In this document: in pieces, positions 20,974 to 31,231 of the stretch | Layout of the letters: each line of letters opens with the position of its first letter | Position numbering within the stretch: position 1 is the first letter of the stretch | NCBI GenBank assembly: GCA_028274465.1 | Contig: CM051457.1 | Span: forward strand, 32,151,313 to 32,215,312 | From: Plantago ovata | Taxonomy: Eukaryota; Streptophyta; Magnoliopsida; Lamiales; Plantaginaceae | Direction: 5' to 3' | DNA length: 64,000 nt | Notes under the pieces: generated by a model | Told to the model about the DNA's origin: nothing | What the model saw: only the letters and a program-made list of their open reading frames with translations | Database searches by the model: none | Made by a program: the position numbers and the translations under genes

Positions 20974-21889
20974 TATCACTATAAAAAATCAGAACTTTAC
21001 CGACGGATAAAATGACGGATTTTATCCGTCGGTAAATAGCGACGGATCGGGCATTATTAGCGACGGATGACGGATAACGAACAAAGTTGACCACTTTGTT
21101 CGTCATCCGCCGCTAATAGGTTTTTATCCGTCGGTATCTTAGCGACGGATAACTTATCCGTCGCTAAATATTAAGAATAAATAAAAAAAAAATTAAATTA
21201 CACTTACCGACGGATAAGCTTATCCGTCGGTAAGCTCCATTTATACCGGCCGCGACTGGCAGAACGCCATTTCCATCTTCTTCTCCTTTCTTTCTTCTTT
21301 CCGTTTTTCACACTTCTCATCTCCATTTCTCCTTCAAAACTTCACCATTTTCATCCATTTTGGTAGCAAATTGAAGCTTATTGCACAAGGAACAAGGAAC
21401 AACCTTCAATTTGGATTTTTTTTGGTCAATTTGTGCAAAATCAAAGGTATGAACTCTAACCCTTATTTGATTTTTAATTTGGGAATTATCTAATTGTTGG
21501 TTAAATTGTCAAATGTATGTTACATAGTAGTTGATACAAGTATATTTTGCTTAAATGTGTAGTTGATTGTTGTTAAAATTGAGTAATGAATCGATTTTGG
21601 GATTTTATTAATTTGGGGATTTCTTAAATTATGGAAATGTATGTTAGTATTAAGTAGATATTAGTTGTTATAGTTGAATGTTAGTTTTGGATTATGTTAA
21701 TTTGGGTTTGTTAATTAAAATCGAGACTTAGATCAATTTAGGGCTTTTTTTAGTTTTGTATTTAATCGAATTTAATGTTCCATAACTAGGTTATGTACTT
21801 ATATAAGGTTAATTTTGTAGTTGAATACGATAAAATAGAGTAATTTATGAAAATCGAGACTTGTAGCTCAATTTGGGGGTTTTGAAATA

Positions 21890-22145
21890 AAGTGAAAATG
21901 GGTTCGAGATGATGATATGATGATGATGTTAGGTTAGAGATGATGTTCATATGGTTGTTGTTGACAATGCTAGGCTAGAGATGATGTTGTTAATGGTTGG
22001 TTGATTGGTGATAAGGTTGATGATGTTAGGCTAGAGATGATGTTGTTATATGGTTGATTGGTGATATGGTTGATAATGTTAGGCTAGAGATATGTTCATA
22101 TGGTTGTTGTTGATGATGCTAGTCTAGAGATGTTGTTGATGGTTG
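21890..22145 (+). repeat. Imperfect minisatellite in the CACTA leader
   Basis: Repeats of the form GATGATGTTAGGCTAGAGATGATGTT.. interspersed with ATGGTTGTTGTTGA/ATGGTTGATTGGTGAT units, roughly 50-60 bases each. A shorter version is in copy 1 at about 17640-17810, where it forms one deletion breakpoint. Confidence 0.75.
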
Positions 22146-22314
22146 GTAAAATTAAATGAAATGATTATAACATAATAATAAAATGATTATAATGTTAACT
22201 TCAAATCTGTATAAGACATATAAATATCCTTAAAACTACATTTCAATTCTAAATATGAATATTGAAAATGTATGAATTTAATAATTAAAGAATTTCAGGT
22301 TAGTCATTGTTGAA

Positions 22315-24270
22315 ATGGAACCCGATCGGTCTTGGATGTATAAACGGACCAAGCATGGGATGATTCTGCCTAGTTTCGAGCAGGGGCTTGATTCATTTAT
22401 TGCATTTGCACTTGCACACCCTGATTGTTTGAAATGTGGGGATATGAAGTGTCCTTGTAGTGCAAATAAATGTAGAAACACGCAATGGTTGAGCCCCAAT
22501 ATGGTTAAGCAGCACGTGAGAAGTAGGGGATTCGTGCCTGATTATTAGGTATGGAATCATCACGGTGAGACTGTTCCTTTGCTCCTAGACTATGGGAGCG
22601 CGAGAAAGATGAGACGGACCAAGGATTTGTCCGCCGTTTCCTCGGGTCCATCGTCAGTACATGGTGATATGGATGCCATGTTGGAGAATGTTGCACATGG
22701 TATTGATTTTGGTGTCAGTAATATGGAGGATGTTGAGTAGTCTCCAAATGCCGAGACTATGGCATTCTACGAGATGTTAGAGTCCTCAAAGAAGCCTATC
22801 TTTCCAGGCAGTCCTATGACCGAGTTAGAGTTGGTGTCTCAAACTTTGAGTGCCAAAGCTGAGGGTGCCCAATCAGAAGAGAACTTCAACACTTGGTTAA
22901 ACATCCTTAGGAAGGCGTTTCCCGAGCCTAACTTGATTCCTACCAATTTCTATCACGCGCAGAAGAAGATGCGTGGTTTGGGGTTGCCTATGGAGAAGAT
23001 TGATTGTTGCCCCGATATGTGCATGATTTATTGGGAGGAGGATGCAGAGTTGCTAAGTTGCAAACATTGTGGGAAGGAACGATACAAGCGTTACAAGCCT
23101 GGGGCTTCTAACAAACGACAAAAAATGAATCTTTCCCACAAGAAGATGTGGTACTTTCCTTTAGGTCCGCGTTTGAAGAGGTTGTATGCTTCAAATGCTT
23201 GTGCAGATAAAATGAAGTGGCACAAGGAGAGGGTGATACCTGCAGATATGGCGGGTAAGATGGAGCATCCAGCTGATTCACCGGCCTGGAAGGAATTTGA
23301 TGAGAAATATCCTGAGTTTGCAGCGGAACCGAGGAATGTAAGGTTGGGCCTTAGTTCTGATGGTTTTAACCCTTTTGGGAATGAGCGTAAGTATTCCATG
23401 TGGCCGGTAATGGTAACTCCGTACAATCTGCCGCCGAATGATTGCATGAAAGAACCATTCATGTTCTTGAATGTCTTGGTTCCCGGTCCTGATGATCCGG
23501 GACAGAAGCTGGATGTGTTCTTGCAGCCCCTGATCAAGGAGCTTCATGATCTATGGGTGAACGGTATACCTGCTTATGATGTGTCTAGCAAGAAGAACTT
23601 CACTTTGAGAGCAGCTCTTCTGTGGACTGTTAGTGACTTTCCGGCTTACTCTATGCTTTCTGGGAGGAAGAATTCTGGATTTCATGCTTGCCCACATTGT
23701 TTGGAGGATACTAATGCTTTTAGACTTGACAAAAGTGGCAAGGAAACTTGGTTTGACTGCCACAGAAGGTTTCTACCGGATCATCATCCATTTAGGAACG
23801 ACAAGGATTGATTCCTTAAGAATAGAGTTGAGACCAAAGGGCCCCCCAAACAACTAACCGGTGAGCAAATATTTGCAATTATCGAACACTTGGGACTTAT
23901 GAAAGTGACGGAGATTGGTTGGGAGAAGCATAATGCTAAGATTCAGAAAGGTTGTGGGTGGAAGAAGAGGAGCATCTTTTGGGACTTGCCTTATTGGAGA
24001 AGTTTGAAGATACGTCATATGCTAGACTTCATGCATATAGAGAAGAACGTGTTTGAGAACTGTTTCAACACAATTTGCCAAATACCCAACAAGACCAAGG
24101 ATACAGTTAAGTCTAGAGAGGAATTGGGTGGCTTGTGCAAAAGGCCAGGGTTATCGAAGAAGAATGCCCAAGGTGAATGGCCCAAGGCGGCTTACATGAT
24201 AGACAAAGATGCTAGAGAAAAATTGTTTGATTGGGTGAAGTCTTTAAAGTTTCCCGATAACTATGCTTAA
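22315..24270 (+). pseudogene. TNP2 transposase, N-terminal and catalytic region, three in-frame stops
   Basis: One continuous frame of about 650 codons from ATG 22315. It has a transposase-associated domain (RSWMYKRTKHG, Cys-rich CLKCGDMKCPCSANKC), then the tnp2 domain (IPTNFYHAQKKM, CCPDMCMIYW, CKHCGKERYK, MWYFPLGPRLKRLY, AALLWTVSDFPAYSMLSG, HACPHCLEDT, LDFMHIEKNVFEN). These are the catalytic part of CACTA transposases. Three stops interrupt it: TAG 22546, TAG 22738, TGA 23809. There is no frameshift over nearly 2 kb, so decay is by point mutation only. The frame ends at a TAA at 24268 created by the deletion into TNP1. Confidence 0.87.
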
Positions 24271-24274
24271 CTGC

Positions 24275-24860
24275 TTGTAGGAGGAGGTTGAGGCTTTTTA
24301 CTTGGTTAAGATGCAAGAGAAGGGTGACATACTTACGATGGAGGAAGAGAACGCTGCCTTCCTCGAGGTGAACCCTCCTGGCCCTAAGTGGTCGATCTAT
24401 GGCTTAGGGAACTTGGGACGTTCTCTTGCAGCTGAATCATTTCAGCGCTCATCCGGTTCTACCTCCAGCACAGATTCTCGATTGGCTGAGGAGATGGCAG
24501 CACTTAGGGCCGAGAATGCTAGGATGAAGAGCATTCAGGACACACTTGTGTCTCAGGTATATTCATTTGTATGCTAATATTATGTTGATATGTCATGTAG
24601 ATGTATAACCACTTGTATGCTCATTTACATTGCTTGCATCTATCTTTCATATTCTTAACTACATCGATCATTACTTGTGTCAGGTGGAGACGTAGAATTT
24701 GGTGCTGAAGAAGATTCTGGAGAAGCATCCCATTGGCATGGACCCGTTCGCAGAGGGAGCTGTGTTTCAGACCGGGGAGGGGAGCCCTGGTACGGCGGGG
24801 AGTGCGGGTTTGCAAGGCAGTTCTCATGCTCCTTCGGGTTCCAGTGGTCGTCGTCCCTAG
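24275..24860 (+). pseudogene. TNP1 3' exons in CACTA copy 2
   Basis: Corresponds to the last two TNP1 exons of copy 1 (coding about 24282-24556 and 24684-24860), including LEVNPPGPKWSIYGLGNLG and the coiled segment EEMAALRAENARMK. The second exon has TAG at 24693 where copy 1 has CAG (VETQNW), a direct C-to-T pair. The first four exons are deleted. Confidence 0.8.
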
Positions 24861-25090
24861 ATTTCTACATTTTAATTGGGCATTTGTAGTAAAACTTTCA
24901 CATTTACATTTGTAGTAAACGTTTTTCTATTTTGAAGAATCGAATTTTATTGAATTTTATTTTCAATTCAAATTTAATAATTTTTAATTTTTAGTACGTA
25001 AATTTATATTATTAAACAGGTTGTTGTACAATTATCAAGAAAAATAAAATAAAAAAATTTAAGAAAAAAAAATATACCAACGGATAACTT

Positions 25091-26640
25091 CAAAAAGTGT
25101 TCATTAGTTTTCTCAACTCTTCGAAAAGGTTTTAACTGCTAAGTTTTAATCATTCAAAAACCGTGAAAGATGAAAACTATCTTAATACTCTTCGAAATAA
25201 GCATGTTGGTATAGAGGCTTGTAATAATCACTTGTAAAAACCTCTGAACAATTGAGTACGTACAATTTGTGGTGACACCAATATTTATTATTTATTTATT
25301 TATTTATTTACTTTTTAAAATAATTCACTTCCATGACTAATTAGTAATTATAACCAATGAAAGGTGTACCACTTGATTTACAGGTTAAACACTAGCTACA
25401 TTATGTTTTGAAAAACAAAGGTTTATCTTGTTACGTGCATGATTTTGTAAAATAAATAAATAAAATTACATATAAAATATATAATAAACGAATTTGTACT
25501 AGGCCCTAAACGCATGTGTCTGTATATGTTATGCACAAGTAATCATACATATAAGTGCATCAAAAGGAAGGGGAAAAAACGAGCATAAATTATAAGCTTT
25601 GAGAACATTGATCGTTGGACCGGGCTCTTTAGGAAAATTAGAAAAATGACCTAGAGAATACATACAAACCTTTGCATAGGACTTCCTGGAACTCCCCCTT
25701 GATCTCGCACATGGATATCGGAACCTTGGAATTTCTTACATAATACTTCTATAAGCAGAGGCGGAGCTAGGAATCGACCATAAGTAAGGCACAAATTATG
25801 AAAAATTAAAAGCAACTACTAATAATGGTTGTCAAAATGTAGCAATATACAATTACGTACCTTAAAAAATCAAACTAATTACAATTTGACCTCGACAGTT
25901 AGCCGTGTTTTGAAACTATCGATCACAACTTCATTTGTAACCAGACTAAATATATGTTTTTCAAGATAAACAACAAGATTATCATTCATAAACTCATCGC
26001 ACATTCAATTTCGAAGCCGATTATTCACAATATTCATCAAAAAAAAATGTTATTTCAACTACAACCGGCAAAACAAGGCTAAAGTGACAAGTCGGTAGGG
26101 ATATGTGATATTTCTTCGAGTTTCAACCATTTTTTAGATACATCACCAATACCCATGAGGCTTAATTGAAATATCACTGGGTAAGTGCAACAATGACATA
26201 CTTGTATTATCTGCAACAAATTAAATTAAGATAAAATCAAAATAGTAGTTGTAATTTTATGTTATCTTGATATACTCAGATAAATTTGCTAGTAACAAGT
26301 AATTAAGGTGAAGATGTAGAGACGGATGTTGGTTGTAGACAAAGCATTAGATATTTAGATAAAACTTTAACAAAGAAATTAGTAGGGTATAATAGTAACT
26401 TGAGGGCCAAATTTGAGATAAGACATTTGCCTTATCTGACCCTTCATTGCATCCGCCCTTGTCTATAAGCCCGCATCATTTTCTTAAAATATTTTTTTAG
26501 GCGTACTAAAACTCTCACATCATTCCCATAAAAACTTCTATAACCCCGCATCTGACCACGAAATCTAGTTAAACCACCTATAATGGAACTTTTCTACTAT
26601 AGGAAAATTAAAAAGAAAATAAAATTTAGAGAGAGAACAT
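25091..26640. other. Intergenic, no recognised gene
   Basis: AT-rich, with a (TTTA)n microsatellite at about 25283-25315. A segment near 25756-26470 has ends reminiscent of repeated DNA, but no protein or structural match is evident. Confidence 0.4.
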
Positions 26641-26648
26641 AGAAAAAA

Positions 26649-26720
26649 TTCCGTTGCCGGGAATCGAACCCGGGTCGCCTGGGTGAAAGCCAGATATCCT
26701 AACCGCTGGACGACAACGGA
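26649..26720 (-). tRNA. trnE-UUC (nuclear): tRNA-Glu, anticodon TTC
   Basis: On the minus strand, TCCGTTGTCGTCC...CAACGGA forms a full cloverleaf. The acceptor stem TCCGTTG/CAACGGA pairs fully, the D-arm contains AGCGGTTAGGAT, the anticodon loop CTTTCAC gives TTC (Glu, GAA/GAG), and the T-arm CCCGGGTTCGATTCCCGG carries the B box. Discriminator A at 26649. No intron, no encoded CCA, as expected of a nuclear plant gene. T-rich sequence (TTTTTTCT) follows downstream on the same strand as a Pol III terminator. Confidence 0.96.
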
Positions 26721-27099
26721 ATGTTGTTAAAGCTTAACTACATTACTTATGTAAACGTAGCAAATCAGAATAATTTGGACTTGATTACTTTGAAAGTATA
26801 GTTAGACTAGTTCTTTTCATCTGAATGTATAGTTCAATTGAGTATTGACCCATGAAATCAAAGAGGCTTCTGAGTTCTGACTTCTGAGAGCCACACGAAC
26901 GAAGAATATTTGGCTCCATCAGAAATGGACATATGCTTTCTGTTAATAAAAATCAATAGCCTAATGTTACAATCTCTGATTACAAAGTTTTCGACGTTAA
27001 ATTCTTGTCATTCATCTACTCTACACAAAGCTACAGTAGTATATAAACTTCAAAGTGAAGAAATGTTAACAGCAATGTAACACTATTTTCAATGACTTG
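26721..27099. other. Short intergenic; ALG13 3' UTR
   Basis: Between the tRNA and the ALG13 stop, both on the minus strand. Probably contains the ALG13 3' UTR; nothing else seen. Confidence 0.5.
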
Positions 27100-29842
27100 T
27101 CATTCATCACTGAAACCTAAGAACCTATTAATAAACTTAGCAACAGGAGTTGCATCACCTGGTTCGTAAGCTACAAGAGAATCTGGATCCATCGCTGAAA
27201 TGGTCTCGTAAAGCTCCTGGGGACGAGCACAAAACAAATGCTTTCGCTCAGCCAATTCTTCCGCCAGCTCAGCTTGATGATTGTCCATTAAATCCTCATT
27301 TACTACCACAATTAAAGGTTTTTGCAGTCTTAGAGACTCGAATATGCTCCCAGAGCCTGTTAGTACAAAAGAAAACTCAGTAACCGGGATAACATACAAA
27401 TCTTCGGGCAAGAACAAAGGTATCTCTTTTTTTTTTTTTAATTCAAAGTAAGGACATGGTTTTCTAGTTTGTACCTCAAGGATACAGAACATGAAAACAA
27501 AATTACTGGTCATGTTAAAGTTGTGGTGAATACAGAACATCCGAGTACCAGTAAGAGGAAAAGAAAAGAAAAAAAAAAAGAAGGCAAGTTAAAAAAAAGT
27601 AACGAATTAATTTCAATTCAGAATTAGGAAATACAAGGGAAGGGAGCGTAGACTTTGTCGAACTCCTGGCATTGGAGACGTACCAAGAAATGCAGGTGAA
27701 ATCATACCGTGGACAGATGTGTAACCAAAGATATAATCAAATAGAACAGGTAACTGAAAAATCAAATGGTGTAAGAAAACTAAATCTACCTGCATGACTG
27801 ATAACAAGGTCTGCAGACTTCAAATAGTCGGCTATACTTGATGAGAATGTGAAATAATCTACAGAGAAGGATCCATCTTCACCGTCACGCTGAAAATCAA
27901 TTTACAGATATTACTATGATGAGAGTTAACACATCAACGGATACGCAATGATGTCATGCTAAAAACCTTTTAACTACAGCCAAAACTAGGTTCTGAGGCT
28001 TAGGATTCTTGAAAAAGGTCTAGGAAAGAAATCTCAAGCACACACCTCTCTAACGGAGAAGTACAGGGATGCAATCTGTGCTTTGAATGGCTCTTCCAGA
28101 GCTTGCCCCGGGGCATTTTGACAATAAAACACCCCAGGGCATAGCAATGGGGTGCAACTTTTATGAGGCTTATGCCCCATCGAACGGGCCATACAGCCGT
28201 GGGGCTCAGGATTTTTCCTTTTAACACCCTAGGGTCAAAGCATACAAATCAAACTAAACTAGAAGAAATGTTTAGAAAATTTGACAAATCATGAATGCAA
28301 ACATGTTTCATTCAATCATAGAAACAAAGATGAGGTTCCCCCCCCCCTTCTTATAATATGGTATTCTACCATATTATGAACCATGTGTTAAAAGAAGTAA
28401 AACTGCAGCATACGAGGAATGGAATGAGCCCTAATACTCTCAAGCTAATCATTCTGGGAAACAAGTATCAATAAAGACTTAGCCCTCCTTGAAGGGACTC
28501 AGTATCACTCATCTGCTATGAGAGCAGGATCCAAGGTAAAGCCTTCAGGCAAATATTGGGATTTCTAGAAACAATATGACGGACAGGATTATATAACAAA
28601 TAGCCATCTGAACATCGGATGACCGGACCATGAGCTTCCCTCCGGATAATCACCCACTTAAGCTTCTACCTGGCGGATAAGGCCAGGGACACAAAGATGG
28701 AATTACAGTGAATCCACCCTTACATATAAGTATTAGACAGCTGTAAAGCCGGCCTAATCCTTTTATAAACATTCAACTTCAATCTTCATGAAGCAAATGA
28801 CTCAAAGCAACCAAGACAACACCTTGCCTTCGGATATGTACTCAATATTTGAACTCTGGACTCTAGAATAGCTCCAAGGTTCACCCTGAGCCTGCTTACT
28901 TGTAATTCTAAATTCTAATGCCTTTTTCATATATCACTTCTTAAAAAATACAAGAGTTTGTTTTCCTAGTACTCGGCATAAAGCTTTGAACAGGTAACAG
29001 TGAATTGCAAATTTGAGCCCACTAAACACAAAAATGAGTGATGAACTCAGCAATACTAGATATTATCGTAGTTTATTAGACCAGTTGACGCAAAACACAC
29101 ATTTCAAGGCAAAACACACATACTGCTGCGAATTAAACATGACATATTTGTTGGAATTTTAGTTGTAGTTGAGTCCAAGGAAATGCTATCGTCACAATTT
29201 TTCAGGCCATCAAAACTTGATCATCCGTAATCTTCTTTGGTGTTTGTTATATCGTCGCTTAGCATGTGAGATAAGCTTCCAACAATACATTACACACTTG
29301 CAATAACTATCAGTTATACTGAACACCCTGAAAATGATTTTGCAACTGTAATAGTACTATATCATTAGCTCGTCTCACAGGCTATGCAACCATATAACAA
29401 ATACCTAAAGACATTTACGGATAATCAAGTTGTACTGGCCTGGAAAACCGCGAAAATCACAATTTGTTGGACTGAATTCCAACTAAATTTCCAACAATAC
29501 TATCCAATCCAACTCCAACAGCCAAAAGAAAACTTGTAGAAGTTGTATTCGTTCACAAGTAGAGTCTAAAAAGTATGAATCATTACATTACATTACATGA
29601 TAAATAGGACACAAATGAATATGGGATGACAATAATAAATGTATCATGTATGTATGTATGTAACTATGTACCTTGGTGGGGATGTAGGAACCACGACCCA
29701 TTTGAACAAGAAGATGGGTATAGCCCTTTTTGAACAAAGCTTGTTGAACTTGCTCACTATCAACACATCTAACCAAAGAATCGAAGCAAGTAGTACCAAC
29801 AGTCACAAAAGCTACTTTATTTGGCCTATCATCATTGCCCAT
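27100..29842 (-). CDS. ALG13: ALG13, catalytic subunit of UDP-GlcNAc transferase (3 exons)
   Basis: Exons (minus): 29842-29672 (57 codons), 27889-27790 (100 nt), 27356-27100; total 528 nt, 175 aa. Splice sites are canonical: AAG|GTACAT, TTTTCAG|CG, CAG|GTAGAT, CTAACAG|GC, with phases agreeing. ALG13 with membrane-bound ALG14 adds the second GlcNAc to GlcNAc-PP-dolichol on the cytosolic ER face in N-glycan assembly. Family hallmarks are VAFVTVGTTCFDSLV at the N-terminus, HLLVQMGRG, and the GT28 C-terminal sugar-nucleotide site ADLVISHAGSGSIFESL (spanning exons 2-3), then PLIVVVNEDLMDNHQAELAEEL. Length equals that of plant ALG13 (about 170-180 aa). Intron 1 is long (1.78 kb). A solo-LTR-like unit lies just upstream in the same orientation. 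Confidence 0.93.
27890..29671 (-). other. Long first intron of ALG13
   Basis: No coding exon is recognisable. Around 28090-28235 is a G+C-rich island with repeated CCCC/GGGG blocks (GGTGTTAAAAGG-type ends), perhaps an old non-autonomous transposon. A C9 run at 28338-28347 is followed by an 11-bp palindrome pair ATAATATGGTA/TACCATATTAT (28353-28377). Confidence 0.45.
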
Positions 29843-30129
29843 TTATCTATCTTCTCAAGCTTGATCACAGAAAATAAATGAAGAAATTAAAGAAGAGTGT
29901 CATGATCTGAAAATGGTTTCAACTTTCATACAATCAAACTAGCAAATCCCAAATTCGAAAAACTTAAATAATTAATGTAAGGGGTCAAAAAATAGATACA
30001 CTTACAATCAAGTCGAGAAAAAAAAGTTGTCTTGATCTTGGATTCTTGATTGCCCCTTGATAGCTTATGCTTACAGTCAGTGACGATTGTGCTTGTTCTT
30101 CAGGGACGATGAACACAAGGCACAAAACC

Positions 30130-31231
30130 AACAGAGTTAATCAGTCAGATAATTCGCGGATTTAATAACGCCTCGAGCGCGAAGTCTTTCTTGGTGAACG
30201 GGTAAAACTTCATACCGGCTACGTACGCTAGGTACGGCCGACTGTTGTGGGCGTGAGCCTTTATTTTCTGGAGGGAAGTGTTTGAACAATATAGAATGTA
30301 ATAAGGCGAGTAGAGTCGATAGTTTAATTATCTTTCCTTAAGACAAGATTGCCCCGCTCGTGGTGCTTACGGAATAATGGCAATAGTCTCCCAGGATAAA
30401 ACTACTCTTAAGACGGCTAAGTAGCCTACAATAGCCGAATCTATCGAACTTACTTTGAATATGAAGAATGCAAGAGAACAAGAAGGGAGAAGGAGATGGA
30501 GTTTGCAAGTGTGTTAGAAGAAATGCTTTCTTCTCCTATTTATACAACAATTGCACCCTCTCCCAAGTGTTACAACTCTTCCAACTTGTGTCTAAATCAT
30601 CATCCAGGTGATTTTAAGATGAATGGATGTGTCCCTTCACAAATCAAGGGAAGGGATGTATCTCTTCATGAAACCACTTGAAAATTCGCCACTTCTGAAC
30701 AAGTGCGAACCTGTTCGCAATGCTGCAGCATTGCCTTAGTGTTGCTACTTCAAAACTTTTACAATGAGTTTACGAACCGCAATGCTGTAACATTCATTTC
30801 ATAATGATGCAGCGACATTTGCTTGATATCAATGCTGCAGCGTTCTATACATCAATGCAGCAGCGAAGCTTTACAGTAGCTTCCAATAAGTTTCTATATA
30901 CAATGCCAATGTTACAACGAGTATAGAACTTTGCTGCTTCAAGAGTTCCTTTTATCAAAACTTGTTTTTTTCAAGTAGTTTTCGATATACGTTTGCTCAT
31001 TAATTCGAATTTTAGCACAATGGAACTTTCACCCATGTGTTTATAAATGACTTAAATTCATTCAAGTATTGATCAACACACTTATTGCATTAATCACCCT
31101 TTCACCTCAAGGGGATTTTAGTGACTTAACGCGTTCAAGTGATACACACAATTACGAACCGTGTTGGGTCCCCTTAGACCAATACAACGAACGAATTTAA
31201 AGCTCGTTTGTTTTAACTAAAATTCCCAACA
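30130..31231 (-). repeat. LTR-like unit upstream of ALG13 (probable solo LTR)
   Basis: On the minus strand it opens at 31231 with TGTTGGGAATTTTAG, a common Copia/TRIM-type LTR start. It has a TATA box TATAAATAG (30537-30545) within TTGTATAAATAGGAGAAG, followed by a purine/pyrimidine-biased leader. Degenerate AATGCTGCAGC motifs recur at 30720-30860. No coding sequence or second LTR flanks it. The downstream end (about 30130) is uncertain. It points toward ALG13, whose ATG is about 700 bases beyond the TATA box. Confidence 0.5.

Larger units (their letters stand above)
16722..20976 (+). mobile_element. CACTA (En/Spm-type) transposon copy 1, internally deleted
   Basis: The left terminus is CACTACAAAAAATCCGTCGG, the classic CACTA inverted-repeat start. 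Both ends are packed with subterminal repeats of the core TCCGTCGGTA/TACCGACGGA (left 16735-16985, right about 20866-20973), the presumed transposase-binding sites. Inside lie a 5' leader region (17000-17800), the C-terminal part of the TNP2 transposase (17797-18471) and a nearly complete TNP1/Transposase_24-type gene (18687-20642). The TNP2 N-terminal and catalytic part is missing: at about 17810 the leader repeat jumps straight into TNP2 C-terminal codons. No inverted TTTTTTGTAGTG is seen at the right end, where copy 2 begins at once. Confidence 0.85.
20977..25090 (+). mobile_element. CACTA transposon copy 2, internally deleted, right end truncated
   Basis: Starts CACTATAAAAAATC at 20977, directly abutting copy 1. 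The left subterminal array (20998-21235) and leader (about 21330-22070) are close relatives of copy 1. It then carries TNP2 codons for the transposase-associated N-terminus and the tnp2 catalytic region (22315-24270), missing in copy 1. At about 24267 it jumps into the penultimate TNP1 exon, removing the TNP2 C-terminus and most of TNP1, exactly the parts copy 1 keeps. The right end stops after a single repeat (ACCAACGGATAAC, about 25077-25089) with no terminal inverted repeat. Confidence 0.83.

Noticed and set aside
16831..21092. TTGACC in CACTA ends as W-boxes regulated by the nearby WRKY
   Set aside because: The hexamer is fixed by its position in the transposon hairpin loop; proximity to a WRKY gene 12 kb away is coincidence without binding data.
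28000..28235. 75-codon frame in ALG13 intron 1, possible extra exon
   Set aside because: Exon 1 to exon 2 joins in perfect phase and gives the conserved protein; the segment is a G+C-rich repeat-like island.
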